The position numbers and the translations under genes were made by a program. The notes under the pieces are model-generated. The model saw only the letters and a list, made by a program, of their open reading frames with translations, was not told the DNA's origin and did not search any database. 64,000 nt of DNA from Steinernema hermaphroditum (Eukaryota > Nematoda > Chromadorea > Rhabditida > Steinernematidae), in assembly GCA_030435675.1 (NCBI GenBank), contig CM059625.1, positions 7,874,001-7,938,000 on the forward strand, given 5' to 3'. Shown here in pieces: positions 1 through 27,204 of the stretch (the first letter of the stretch is position 1; each line of letters begins with the position of its first letter).

Positions 1-31
1 ACCAATCGAACTCAAACGGGAATTACACGTC

Positions 32-576
32 CATACGTAACTAGGAATTCCTCAAAATATCAGCTACCTGTGTGAGAAATTCGTAATGTAAAATCTAATT
101 GAGAACGGCATATCAACTGTAATAGGAACACTATTCACTATCAACAAGCCTGAAACATGCGTTTACTCAGTAACTTGCGCACCGTCTTCATAAATATCGT
201 TCAGTACGGGTGCTCCGTCTTCCAGAGGGAATTGGGACACCCGGAAGCCGTAGTCCCATCACCGCTGACAACAAGATGTACGAAGCCAGGCATCCGGCTG
301 CATGAGAAGGTCCTCCTAAAATCACCGACCACCACCGACGAAGACACAGCTTCCAGATCAAGGATCTGTCTCTTCGAAGCACATGCGAACTCCGATTCAT
401 GTGCTGCAAACGCCCCGAAAAAAGAAGTTCCGCCGTCGTTTCTGGATGTTAGACGATTTTTACGTGTGCCGTTAAGCGCGCCGCCATCGACTGGTTCGGC
501 ATCAATGCCAGGGATGAAGCCGACTGCAAGACACGTCCTCTGCATGGATATTTTAAGGAATTCCTAGTTACATATA
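32..576. mobile_element. Small inverted-repeat element (MITE-like)
   Basis: Bases 37-61 (starting gtaactaggaattcct) recur as the reverse complement at 547-571 with one mismatch in 25. Weaker pairing continues for about five bases outwards, giving a unit of roughly 545 bp. The interior has an open frame on each strand (157-567 plus, 201-545 minus), but neither matches a family I know. No target-site duplication is clear at the edges. A non-autonomous DNA transposon is the simplest reading; a chance palindrome is unlikely at this length. Confidence 0.5.
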
Positions 577-2561
577 ACAGTGGCAATCGCCAACCTTTGA
601 GCTCGGTCTACGCCTCTGAACTCACTTCAGAAAGGTCCCCTGTTAGTCATTTCCGTAATTTCTCATCAAACTATGGCTAGAGGGCATGTCATTCTGTTCC
701 TACAGATAACTCTGAACTACAGTAGGTGAATATAATTCTCCGCGTCGTACTCTATTTCCGTGCTAGGACTTAGACGCTTACTGTGCTGAAAACACAGTTC
801 AGACATAACTCCCCTTTGGTAAAGGTGTCAGCTACATGAGAGCACATCACAGTCCATGCGCGTGAATGCATTACTCAAATTCAGACTCAAATTATTCAAA
901 TCTTCTAGTTATTCCTTATGAAATGCGACAAATGAGACCAGCGAAAAGGCAATTTCATTCATATTTAAAAAGCTTTATATCAATCGCATGCATTCTAAAC
1001 AAGGTCAACATGTTTTACTCACCTTCACTTTCTGGGCCCAGGTTCGCTTTATACACAATAAGTCCTTCACATATGCCATAAAGATGTCCGATTTCAGTGC
1101 AGACATAACGAAGTTCCTGTCGTATGACCATAATTCTTGGAAAAATTGCAGTGTTTGGTCAACTTCTGCTCTTCGTTTCTGTGTCTCGTGTTTCTGACAG
1201 ATCTATCACGCTGTGTGCACCGATTTAGAGAACGTTCTTGCAATGCTCGACCATTTTCTTACAATTTATTCCTCCTTAAAGCTATGTTCAACAATGGTAA
1301 TATATTATTATGTGACTGAAATTTCAACACGACGAAACATCACACAGAAGTTATACAAATACAGCACACACTTACTACAAAGAAGGTAGAACAGCTGAAC
1401 AAGCCAAAAAGAAACGTGAAACTGTACAGCTCTGTGGATGCCGCTTAGTAGAAAGAGCTTGAGCTGGTCAAACGAAGGTGAACAACGCGCGATTGTGCAA
1501 GAAAAGACGAATTCGACCTGGAGAGATTTTCAAAGTGCGAAAATGGCAAGCAGATGGCCCTCGAATCAGGAAATTTATGTTCTGTTGACTAATTAAGTAA
1601 TTACAGGATTGACAAGAAATTGTGTTTACAGGGAGAGTAGATGACGTGAACTAGATAGATAGGATCTGAACTGCTTAGAGCGCACTCAGAGAGAAAACGG
1701 GGATTATTATTACGGATTACATACGCTAGAGAGTATACAATTTACAGTATGTGATCGAGTGCTTGAACAACAGCAACAAGTTCAGAAGTCGGCGAAGCCG
1801 CGGAGGCGGCGTTTCTCACCGGTACGAGATAACACCGCATCACAATGTCGGAGGGGATGCGACGAGAGATTAGCTTCGGCGAAAGCATGACGAGGCGTGT
1901 TCGTGTGTCTACATTTCCCTCGGAGAGGCAATTAAAGGGTGAACGAAGGGTACAAGGTTATTACAAGAGAAAAGAAGCGCCAGTCTACAGATATGAAACG
2001 CTAAGGCATTTACGCTATTACAAATCCTACACACACGGAAAGAGTGCAGACCGCTGAGATCGCTTACACTCCAGACGAGGAACAGAAGAGAGTGCGGGAT
2101 GCTCGTGGAAGAGTCGGAGACTCTCTCGACGGTGCTGAGAACAGAGGAAAGCGACGGGAGGTCTTCGCGGAGACAGCTAGCTACCCTTAGAATTCGGCAA
2201 ACTCTTTGCCGCACTTTTCCGTCCCGGAAATGCGGAGCGGCTCTTCCTCGTAGTCGTCGAAGTTTGAAGCGTCACCGGGACCACGACATCTTGGAAGGAA
2301 AGGTGCCTCAACCTAAATCGGATGTTCGATCATTAGGGGAACACACAAAATCAGTGTTACTTTCATGCAATGAGTCATTCGGGAAAGCCCGTATCGGGTC
2401 TACATTTATGTATACAACAACGTACAATTAAACTTTGTGAGCTTATAAAGCTTCCAAGCGACAGAACACTACCACACCACATTACTACCACAGTTTGTCG
2501 AGTTTCCAATGGAAGATATGTCAGTGAGCCGCACGGATGTTAGGGACGGAGAGGTTATGTG
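577..2561. other. Non-coding stretch, no gene seen
   Basis: I see no exon with both frame continuity and splice signals here. The open frames near 1845-2430 overlap on both strands, have arginine/serine-rich low-complexity translations and match nothing. The part just below 2562 is presumably the 3' UTR of the PKA gene. Confidence 0.5.
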
Positions 2562-17081
<14,520 letters not shown>

Positions 17082-17515
17082 TACAGCCAAAGTACGTCCA
17101 AAACGGCAGAGGGGTCGAAGGGTAACTTGCAGAATGACTAGCTGACTGATCAAACGATGCTGAGGAAACTTGAGTGAAGTCGCTACTGTTTACACCGGGA
17201 GTCGAGGAGGGCACCGGTGCGGATGCGGCGGCCGTAAACAATCCAAATAGAGAGACTGTTGATCGAAATCACGTCGGCATATTCTCCGCGAAACAGATAT
17301 TTCGCGCCGAGATATTGATTGATACGGGCTCAAGAAGACGAGGGTCCCGATCAGGACAGCTGGCAACTGATGCTCAAAGAAACTAAGTCGAGAATGCGGG
17401 ATTTTTCCTGATCGGCGAATCGTCGGCAGGCGAGTAGTAGTCGATGTGTAGCTCGACCATAGCAGCCTCAAGCGGTTAACAACAAAAACAGCGGCGCCAT
17501 CAGATCCAAACATCA

Positions 17516-19722
17516 TTAGTGGAGGAACCACTTGGGCAGGTGAGATCGCCTCTCTCCAGTAACCATATGATCGGGACTATAAACCTGAGAGAAAGCAACG
17601 TCAATGACGCGACGGGCTCGGACGAATTCGAAAAACGCTTTCAAAACTGCTCGACATGATGCGCTTAGGCTACGCTTCAGATCGGACGAGTTTCTCGCTA
17701 GCATCGTGAGAAGAAAAGCGCGTCGGAGAAGAAAAGTGCTAACACCTCTGATTATAACTACCGTCAAAAGAGCTTCATTTACGAGGGGAAATGCGGTTCG
17801 CTCTGCAACCATAGCGACGAATGTCAACTCAAAACAATGCCGGTATCCCTCGTTTCGTTCGAATCCCACACGAAGGTGACTGACTCTCCGTGGCAACGCC
17901 ACCATTTCACACTTTCGTTGCTAATCACGAATTGTAGTCCCCCTCAGTTCCCTTTTCTGTTATGCACACTTATTGAATAAGTTTCGGATTTCGTCACGTT
18001 CTCTTTTAAATTGTTCATATATTTCCTTTCTTGTTTGAGATTCATTATTTATATTAGTTAACATTTGGGTCAATGTCTTTTAACTAATCATGAATGTAAA
18101 AACCAACCGTATACGTTGTGCATTTCGTCGGCACGAAGACGGGCGAGATTATCGTTGAATAACGGCTGATTGAAGAAGGAGAGAAGGTGAGTTGGCAGGG
18201 CGCCAATTCCGTAGATGGATGCGTAATTCTGCCAATAGGTTTGCCATTGGCAGGAGCTCAGCGAATTGGCTAGTGTGCAGAGCCACTGATCCCAGATTAA
18301 CGTGCTGGCCAGAGCTTCAGTCGCTAGAAGGCCAGAGGCGACTAGGTTGTACGGTGAAGCAATAAGACGCTGACGGACATCGGCCTCTGTTTCTATAGAG
18401 GAAGAGGGAACGTAGGACGTGGATACCATAGCCTCAGTGTCTGTCTGCACACTCAGAGGCACAAAGGGACAGAAGGCTGTTGAGTACGAAGTCGACGGCA
18501 TGGGATCATGGGTATAGGTCAGCGTGAACTCCTCATCAGACTTCGGGCAGTCGACCATGATCGCGCCGTGGTTCTCGGTTTCATCCGAGTACTTTTTCTT
18601 CTTCTTGACGGGGGAATCCAGAGTTGAAGCTTCAGAACGCGCGCGGAGCGTCGTTCGGTCAAGGAGGCACTGTCGACTGGCAGGAAGAAGCGCAGAGCCG
18701 ATTCGGGAAGTTGAAACAAGACAGTATGAGTAATCCAATAGTGCGCGTTGAGGCGCGCCACGCTCTTCTCGCGTGGCGCACAGTGTGGCACCAAATTGTT
18801 TGATGAGAGAGAAGAGGAAAGGAGAAGAGAGAACTCGCAGTGTGTGGACCGAGAGGTACAGATCGTCAAGGCGAGCGCAGGGGCACAGAGACAACAAATC
18901 CCGTCCACTAGCACGCCAGCTTACCGTCAGTTAAGATGCCAATATTTTGCCAAGCATAGCACTGCATTGGCTTAAAAGTTGTTGCTAACGCCTGCTCAAC
19001 AACGGGTCACCAGTTTGCTGCACTTAATAACGCCAATCGGCGTGACTCGCTATCCAGGATCACAAGGTATGTTCCCACTAGCAAGGCTCTATGCGCTATT
19101 GGATTTCAGTAATTGGCCATAAGAAGTAGTGCTCCGATGCTGTGGCACAAGGGCCGCAAGTCCGTATTTTGAAACCCGGAAGTGCCGTAAATAGCATCCC
19201 GAGCAAAAAAAATCAATGACAAGGAACTGTTTGTTTAGAGGAAAAGTACACAAATGCTCTGACCCGCTGCGCTTGCGCGGTCGCGCAGTGCAAGGTGACA
19301 GTCGGACAGGCAAGAAAGAACCGCTCCTCTCCCAATTAGCGAAACGTTCAAAAATCTCCCACAGAGCACAGGACGCAAAGTCGCGGAGCGAAGACGCCAC
19401 CACAATTTCAAGGGAACAATATGATATAAATAGAACACAAGCATAGTATCTTTCCGCCATTTTTTAAATCTTAGTGTTATTTTATCGCAACTTACACGAA
19501 AATTCCAGGCGGTCCACTAAGTCGCGCACGCTGACGTTAGTCGAGATGATAGCCGCCTTTGAATGGTTGTCCGCATTCGCCTGAGAAAACAGCATCTGAA
19601 ATAATCCGTCATACTACAGCTTTGTTTGTTATGAGCGCCTGTAAAAGTCACAAAAGCGGCGTTGTCAAAGATGTAAACAAGTGTTCCAATGGAACTGGTA
19701 AAGCCGCGAAAGACGGCAGGAT
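17516..19722 (-). CDS. Unrecognised protein, at least four exons (5' end uncertain)
   Basis: Proposed exons: 19722-19652 (enters in phase 1), 19595-19496 (starts MLFSQANADNHSK), 18629-18115 (or from 18676 if the better acceptor ctgccag is used) and 17584-17516, which follows a strong acceptor ttctctcag and ends in a stop. The two frame-compatible joins read ...DNAAF-MLFSQ... and ...ADEMHN-VYSPDH.... The big exon has a lysine run (VKKKKKY), a Ser/Thr/Pro-rich middle and a Trp-rich C-terminal part (WDQWLCTL, WQTYWQNY). I do not recognise the family. The second exon also ends in the phase shared by the PKA first exons, so it could alternatively serve that gene. It sits on the same strand, 430 bp upstream of the PKA myristoyl exon. 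Confidence 0.4.
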
Positions 19723-20366
19723 CTAAAAGGGATGTCAACAGTCAACAATTTGAGCAAAAATCGATCTCTGCGCCGATCATAACAGTCTAAATGTCAGGTT
19801 GCAGGAAAGCGCCAAGGGCTGCAAAAGGTGGACAGATCGGTGCTGCATCGGAAATCGATCTTTCATTAAACCAGGAGCAACATAATTATACTCCAAGACG
19901 GTTATCCTGTTAGGGTTATTGATTGGTATTCGCATATGTCGAACAACTTACAGTTAGCGGGCTCACCAAGAGTATTAAGAACGCAAAAACATGCAATTCT
20001 TGCTGATTCTCGTACGCGCAACATTGAAAGGAACGAAATGGACGTCTTCCATAAGAAAATGAATCACAACAGCCGCGTTTCGCCTCCTTTGCCTACGCGG
20101 TGCCCTCCGGAGTCGTTTTGGGTGTGAGGGTGTGCGTGCACAATTCTGCAGCAACTGTGAATCATGTAAACAGTGTTGCTTGTGCATATATCATAAACAC
20201 TCAGATTTTGAGTTTTTCATTTTATTCACAAACGGGAAATTAGAGAGTCGACAGTGACAGATGGATAGAGATCAAAGACCGCAGGATCTTTACAGTTCAC
20301 ACAGAAAGAAGGGAACGTTATTAATTTAATAAGTTATGTTATATATGCGCTGCTCTTCGGTCTTCA
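19723..20366. other. Intergenic, no gene seen
   Basis: No convincing exon. The left part should contain any missing 5' exon of the unrecognised minus-strand gene ending at 17516; the right part is the 3' flank of the LU-domain gene, with an AATAAA (minus strand) at 20226-20221. Confidence 0.4.
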
Positions 20367-22495
20367 TCAGATAAAGCGGACGAAGATTGGCAGAAGCAGG
20401 GCCACTGTGAAAGCCAACTGGGACGACGATCCACTTCCAAACTCCTTCCATCGCTCCTGGCGATCCTTCACGGACTTAGTGGACGGTTGCGGCGGTTGGC
20501 TGAACAATGATTTAACAATCTGGGCGAAGTTTTGTACTATTACGGTGTAGAGCTATGGAGAGGGAAACCGTTCGAAGGATGCGTTATGATGAGAGGAGGA
20601 ACTTCGCGGGCAAAGTTGTCTGTCGTCGCCGGAAGAGTGTTTCTGGGTGTCGACTGACTTACTGGCCGCGGGCTTGTCACCACGGGGGTGAACGGTCTGA
20701 ACGAGGCAAACGGTATGAACTGCCGGAAACGCAGAACCCACTTTCTGGCTCCAAGCACCTGCGCTTGTTCAATTAAGGACCCCGCGTTACACATGTCGGT
20801 GTCGCAAATGCAGTAGTTGACAAATCCATCAAAGGCGTTCCCGCAGCCAACGTTCGTCTCGCCTTTTTCGTCGGGAAAGTTCTCTTGATACTCAGACTGC
20901 GAGATACACCGCTTCTCGATACTGTAGGCACCTAGAACTCATTATGATCGCCATTATGTACTCCTTCATATTGCATCTAACCATTGGAAAGCTGAGTCTG
21001 TCTTGTGAGACAGATGCCGTTTTGGCCACAGTCGGTCACAACAGATCGAAGACAGTCCGTCGGATTCACTAGGTTTCCTTCAGAACAAACTTGGCAGCTC
21101 AAACCCTTCTACAAGGGAGCATTAAAAAACAGCGGAATTGACGAAATAACTACCTTTTCAGGTGCACTAGGAGAGACAGAGGACGACATGATAGGCTTGC
21201 CTGGAGAGCCTTTTCCCCCACTAGAGACAATCATCTGTTGGCTGACGGAGTCCTTGTTGCACGCGTTCTCACTGCACACACAGTATCGGACCTTGGTGCC
21301 GTCACTGAATCCGCATCCGTCTGTGATCTCAGGCACATTCAGTTCCCTCATGAGTGTGTGCTCCGAAACACACATCTTCTCGACGGCATTTTGACCTATG
21401 TTTCGATCAGTTGAGCTTCATGGACTCATTTGCTTACCAGGTGCCAACGACGTCTGACGTGAGAAGCAGAACGAACGCCCGGTATCAGCTTCACCCAGCT
21501 GGTGCTGACAGTCAACCACAATCTGTTGACTGCAGTCGGCGTCCTCTGGCAGATTGCCCTGACCACACTGGAGACAGCGGAGTCCTTCCTCCTCTGCTTT
21601 TTCGGAAAAGCCGTTCTGCACTGAGCTGGGCTCGTGGCTCTCCATGAATGTGTTGCTGGAGTGCACTTTCTGATGGGGTTTACTTATATCCTCTGTAATC
21701 AATCAAATTAAATGAGAATTTGACTGAATCAAAGAACCGATTGGCTGAACGAAAATTTGCGGCGCCGAGATGTCTATGTCGGAAACGCGAGATCCGTCGC
21801 CGTTTCTTTGCATTTGAGCATTTGGAGGTTGACGTCGAAGGTCAACTTCCGAAGGAAACGCGGCTGAGGGAAACGTTGATGTGGTCTTAAAACAAGCAAG
21901 AACGTATAATGACAGCCTTACACATAATCAACCTGTTCGGATGACAAAGAACGGTCGGTGGGCGACTCGCTGAAGAGTTCTGGGTGGAGCTAAAGAAATA
22001 GCTTAAATGCTACCGCTCAACAACGTTTAACCGACCTCCTCAAACGCAATAAACTGGTCGGCAATGGACTTTTCGTTGCACAGATCGTTATGTCTGCACA
22101 GACAGTAGGCCACTTCGTATCCGTTGACGTCGATTAGATCGCACTCCTCATCGAGGGGGTAACTCTTCTTTGGAAACGTCTTGTAGTGGTCCACTTCTGA
22201 TATGCACTCTTTCATGATAGTGTAAGTGTCTGTGAAGCAAATGGTTCATTTTGTTGGGCATTGCAGACTCACTATTTGCAGATTTGTTTCGAGTGGTTCT
22301 GCAGTAGATTCGCTCGTTAGGATCGAACCTCCTTGCATAACTTCCACAATCGTACTGGAACTGGCTGGAGCACTCGCCGAACTCATCGAGATCATTGTTT
22401 CCACAGATGTAGCAGTTCAGCGCTGTTGCTAAAAAACAGCTGAAGAGCGTCGGCAGTAGACAGAAATTCGTTTTGAATGCAAACCACCTTGACAT
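20367..22495 (-). CDS. GPI-type surface protein with three LU (Ly6/uPAR) domains
   Basis: Ten exons in one continuous frame: 22495-22273, 22229-22036, 21989-21933, 21885-21738, 21692-21438, 21395-21154, 21108-20982, 20931-20759, 20719-20663 and 20519-20367 (the last may begin at 20552). Total 1629 bp, 542 aa. The protein starts MSRWFAFKTNF with a hydrophobic signal peptide. Three cysteine-rich units follow, each opening CxxC (CYICG, CLQCG, CQVCS) and closing with the LU signature CxCxxxxxCN (CLCRHNDLCN, CVCSENACN, CICDTDMCN). Ser/Pro-rich linkers separate units 1 and 2. The C-terminus is a Ser/Gly stretch and then about 15 hydrophobic residues, a GPI-anchor signal. LU proteins act as extracellular receptors or co-receptors; most nematode ones have a single domain. 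Some donors are non-canonical in positions 3-6 (gtcggt, gttagat). The ligand is unknown. Confidence 0.85.
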
Positions 22496-24591
22496 TGCCC
22501 CATTCACCGCTCAATTACCTTTCCTCCGCGCGCGAGGTGTTTCGCGCATCTGCCTACAATTCGGGCAATCTTAGACATTTAAGACGATCTAGAGTACCGA
22601 TCGTTATTTACATTTGACCCGATTTTTTGCCTTCCCTATTCGTGTAATTTCAAAAGCACACAATATACAACCTGAGCTCATTCTCCGAGGCTCCGATTTA
22701 AAAGTGGCAAACAGAGGCCTCTCATGCAAATCCTTGAACGGTGCGAGCGAATTCTCTTTAATAACTCTTGACCGCAAAGCCGGACAATCGGAAAGCCCGC
22801 GGGGCATCAGTCGTCCATGTCCTCAGGGGCGATCACCCTTCTCAGTCTAAAACCTGACTTTCGAAAGTCATAAAAAGTTCGGCTTGAACTGGTCAGCGAG
22901 TAATGAAAACGTAACATTAAGGGATTACCTCCACTGGTCATTAGCGCATGTGGGTTAATCTCTGTTGACGGAAAGATCATAGGCTTTAAAGTGGGAAATG
23001 GTGTGATTTCTATTTCCATTGAGAGGCACACCGGTACATTTAAAGCTACCGCAACAATAAGAACTATCGTAACTTAAAACTACCGTTTGTTGAAGAGCGC
23101 TTCAAATATTAAAGAGAGACTGTCATTCAAAATGTCAAAACGTACTCATATGGAATAGTGCCAGAACAAAGGTGGCCACTCTAACGACGACACAGACTAC
23201 CGTACCCATCTGGAAGGAGTGCAATCTGAAAAGCAAACAGACGTGTGTGGCGATGAACGTCTAATTACTGTGCAAACGGTTACGCGAAACGCGAAACGTT
23301 TAGAGGAAATAGAAAAGAAAAGGTGGCCACTCAGAGTGACCAATTGACTGAGAGTTATTTCGAGCGCCCATATAAGGCTCGATTGGAGGGCGATCGGACG
23401 GCATGTGATCATCACCGGACGTTCTCTGTCGGCGACTGGCGATGCGCCGCCACCGACCTCAATGCGCGAGTGGAAATGGTGCGTCTGCCTCCAAACCGCG
23501 ACGACTTTGTTCCTCAACAGACTCCATCCAACGCCCATTCACGGTAGTGACAATACGCGTGCTTTAATAGGCTAATCGGTCGTATAACTTGCTAAGAGGA
23601 GCTTCTCGCACCACAAAGGGGAATAGCCTGCAATGGGGCTAATCCCTCAATCGAATAATTGCATTATAAATCTCTTAACTCTTTTGGAATCAGAGTATTA
23701 ACGTAAGCCAAGGCCACAACAACAAGACAGTTACCCCGTACTTTCGACCTTTCAAGTCCAGCCAAGAGCATTTTTAAAAGGAATACAACTCTGCGATATT
23801 TTGTGGCAAAAAATCGCTCAACCCCGGTGTGTTCCCTTTCCAGGTCACAACTGTTTGCAGTCGTGGTTCTCGGATTTGCCGCAAGCACTTCATGCGCAAC
23901 AAACTGGGCTGTAACGCTGAGAGTCACGAGTAAGTGATTCGTGATCTACCGCATATTATACGGCAATGAACACAGCGACATCTTTCATTTATTTCAGTGG
24001 CGATCGGTCGAAGCGTCCGTTCAGAAATTCGATGAATGAGTTGAGAGGGTGTTCGTTCTAGGCCGTCATTGCTGGTCAAGGAAGATAAATGGTGTAAACA
24101 CAGGAAAGAGAATGGGAAATGTCGTTTCCAAACACCTGATCTGTTTGAAGGTAAATATTGAACTTATGTGTTTCTCGCATCTTGGACGATATCTGGAACA
24201 AGGTGGCTTCCAACTTGTAGTCGCAATTGGATGCAATAATACTTCGGACAAATAATCAGATCAACTAGGACCATCATTCATCACATTCTAATGCAGTATC
24301 TGAAAAACGGTGGATATCAAAGTCCTGAACGGCAGAAGGAATACCGTAGTCGTATTTATTATTTGTGATAGAGCATTGATCGAAAGACCATTTAATTGTT
24401 TTTCTTTAAAACTTTCCTCGGGATTTTGTCCGGGAAACGTCCCAGTCCCGGCGAAAAATCATTTATTAAGCTCTGTTGCTATTAATTTTCAAACAAAAAC
24501 CGATTTCATTTGACAGACATACTAATTCTTTCATTTATTATTTTATTACGTTATTAATGAGTCTTCAGAGATGCGAAATTTTTTGTCTTTG
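22496..24591. other. No gene supported (2.1 kb)
   Basis: Short open frames at 22614-22850, 23323-23547 and 23664-23927 lack splice partners or family resemblance. An AATAAA on the minus strand at 24539-24534 lies 53 bp past the stop of the ZP gene. One copy of the dispersed CTACCGTA motif is at 23198. Confidence 0.4.
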
Positions 24592-25256
24592 TTACAACAA
24601 TCTTAAAGCTCTGCTGCGAGGTGCTGGACGATCCTGATTGAACCACTCGAGAGGAACGCACTGCGGCCGACGGCAGATTCCGTGCAGTTTCAGAAGTAAT
24701 TTTATGTTGCATTGAAAGTAGATGGAGGGCTAAAACTAGTCGTCTGCTTCTGCTCACTTACCCTCAAGCTCACCTTGTCGATGTCGAGGGAAAAAGCGTT
24801 AACGAGGATGCCACCCTCCAGGTCTCCGGGGTAGGTGACATGAGGTAAAACTCCGGGAAAAAGCGAACATCCAAATTCGTCAATGATCGGAACTAGCTGA
24901 TCGTTCCTTCCATTACGTACGCTGGACACCGTACAGTTCTGCACCATCATGCAGTACATGTCGGCGTTGTGCTCTCCGTAGTTGCATTCCCATCGGTGAT
25001 ACAGCAGTTCCCCAACTCGAATTTGCCTAAATTTGTTTTCCGTCAATTAAATCACACGTCAGTCAATAATTTACACTCACCCCGTGATTTTTTTCCCGTT
25101 TCGGTCGTTTCTTCGCACGTTATAGTCGCACTCGGGATCGGGAAATCGTCCCACCGGCAGGTCGACAATTTCGTCTTCAGGAAATTCGTTGTTTGGGTGG
25201 TTACTGGCACCCGACAGGACGGCGCAAATGAGAAGAAGGAAGCAACTTGTGAGCAT
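24592..25256 (-). CDS. Minimal ZP-domain (cuticlin-like) secreted protein, ZP-C half only
   Basis: Three exons: 25256-25081, 25026-24762 and 24729-24592; 579 bp, 192 aa. A signal peptide (MLTSCFLLLICAVLSGAS) is followed by a short spacer and then the second half of a zona pellucida domain: VGELLYHRWEC, YCMMVQNCTV, IDEFGCSLFP, a YPGDL motif and the closing IYFQCNIK with a final Cys pair. These are the landmarks of nematode cuticlins, which polymerise into cuticle ridges. The usual ZP-N half, furin-site linker and C-terminal membrane anchor are absent; cuticlins are normally about 400 residues. The acceptor cctttcag lies four bases before the ATG, so the mRNA may be trans-spliced. Confidence 0.8.
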
Positions 25257-25971
25257 CTTTCTGAAAGGAACCGATTTCGAAGGAACGCCGATTAGGTATG
25301 CTCAAGTTGCAACGAGATACGGTTGCGGCGCTAATCTGGAGGTGATCAGTCACCCTTTATCTCGGCAACCCGCACCGCGTACACGCAATCAGATCTCACA
25401 TCCAAAGCACAAACATCGGGTTAAGGACAAACGAGAAGACAGCAGATCACTTCGAGGAGTGCCTTCATGAAATGAGCGTTTCGTCCGCGGGCAACTCTCA
25501 GTGAATCTGTGTCGTTTCTTCCTTCTATTCGCTTTTTAGGTTAACGTGCTATTTTCCGCTAATATGCATCGTTTCGCAAATGGAAACTTTTAAGTGCGCA
25601 TTTTCATGTTTCCGCACGTCTCACACAGAGTTTCCTTTTTATCCAGAGATCTTCTTGTATTTTTATAGGATCCGTGCGTTCTAAGGGGTCGTAAATTTGT
25701 TGGCCGCTGCCTCTTCTTTATCGCTTTCGCTCCTTTCCGAAGAGTGACTTCAGCAGGCAGTCTTTGTCGACTCATTCACCATTCGACTCAGTGGGCCTAC
25801 TCGTGGCTCCAACTCGTCTCATTTCTTTCCAGCATGGTTTATGTCAACTCGACTGATACCAATTAACACACGTTCGCGATTCGCACGCTCCCTGTCTGCG
25901 CTCTCATCGTCGCGGCTGTTCCCTTTTGTACACAGAGTTAACTCCTGCGATGTGACATTGAAATTTGCGGT
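25257..25971. other. Divergent intergenic region between ZP gene and GPI protein gene
   Basis: The two flanking genes point away from each other, so this 0.7 kb should hold both promoters. I see no coding exon in it. Confidence 0.4.
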
Positions 25972-27169
25972 ATGATTTATTCGACACGGCGCACCATCTT
26001 CTGCGACATGCTCGCGAACGGATCCCACTTCAGCTGTTGCCGCCAACTCTTGCTCACCTTTCTGATTTGGACCACTCTGTTCAATGGAGGTCAATCCCTC
26101 AGCGGAGAGTGCGACCGTCTCTGGCGATCTCGGCTCAATCTAGGACTCAACGACGGTTTTCAAGTAAGTTCTACATTATTCCTCATTCACATCATTAAAA
26201 TAGACGTTGTCGGGCAATAGTAATAGTACTTTACCTGTCTATTTAAAACAATCGGACACTCTAACCAGCACTGTTCTTAGCAGTCTCATTTCAACGTGTG
26301 TGGTCTAACCGTTGTTTTAGCTACAAGCATGCTGTAATGTGTCCAGCGTCACACTTCAACCCTTCGGAGACGTTTCCAAATGGAGATTGGAAGACGACGT
26401 CTTCACGTATCGTTTCTCCTCAACGAACGAGTTCTACTCCGATGTCGAGTTGTTCGACTGCAACAACGAGGCCGAGCTCATACCCAGATTTCTGCAATCA
26501 AATGAGAACGCTACATGCAAGCAGCTCACCGCCCAGATTCTGAACATTCCTGCAGGTGCAATATTCTTCTTTAGTATTATAAGAATTGCTCTTGCTCCCA
26601 GATGGATTCCCACTGAATCGATGGTACGTCGTCTGTTATGAACATGAAAGCGGATGCAAGGCTTGTCACTTGGACGTGTTTTGCGAAAACGAATATTCGT
26701 CGAGCTGCGCAGACGTCTACATGCAGAGTTCCATTAGTCATGTCTCCAACGCGTCGATGACGCTCTGGATTGAAATGGGCCGGAACTTCCCGTTCGTGAA
26801 GGATTCGAACATCCAAATAACGGTTCGAAGCCAGGCGACGAATGCCGTCGTCGGGCGTTATCAAAAGACCCCTCAGGTTCCACACAACTCTTAGCTCCTC
26901 TTGAACATCAAACATTTCAGTCTTCGAAAAAGGTCCAATTGAACATGACCGGTTTGGAACCTGACGAATGGTATTTGGTGAGCACCTGCGTGGTCATCTC
27001 CCCACCGAGCCGTTTCCTCGACAACTACGGTATCACGTTGTCCAGTTCTCAGAAGAAGATGCTTTGCCGCGAAGGGTCTTATCGAACGATGTCCACAAAG
27101 GCCGGCGTCACTCTCACTGCCTCGTTTGCCACTTTTGTAGCTGCCATTGTTTTGCTTATCGTCTCTTAG
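25972..27169 (+). CDS. Unrecognised secreted, probably GPI-anchored glycoprotein
   Basis: Exons 25972-26163, 26321-26555, 26602-26876 and 26921-27169; 951 bp, 316 aa, all junctions in frame. An N-terminal hydrophobic segment (LLLTFLIWTTLF) acts as signal peptide; translation might instead start at the internal ATG 26008. The ectodomain has paired cysteines (CCNVSS, CxxCHLDVFC), several N-x-S/T sites and a late segment LNMTGLEPDEWYLV that looks like a beta-sandwich edge strand. The last 20 residues are hydrophobic and end at the stop, as in GPI-anchor signals. I do not recognise the family. Its stop lies only 35 bp from the stop of the convergent LU gene, so the 3' UTRs must overlap. Confidence 0.75.
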
Positions 27170-27204
27170 GTTTTCATCATGAGTAAAGATTTGTTTCCTG
27201 TTTA

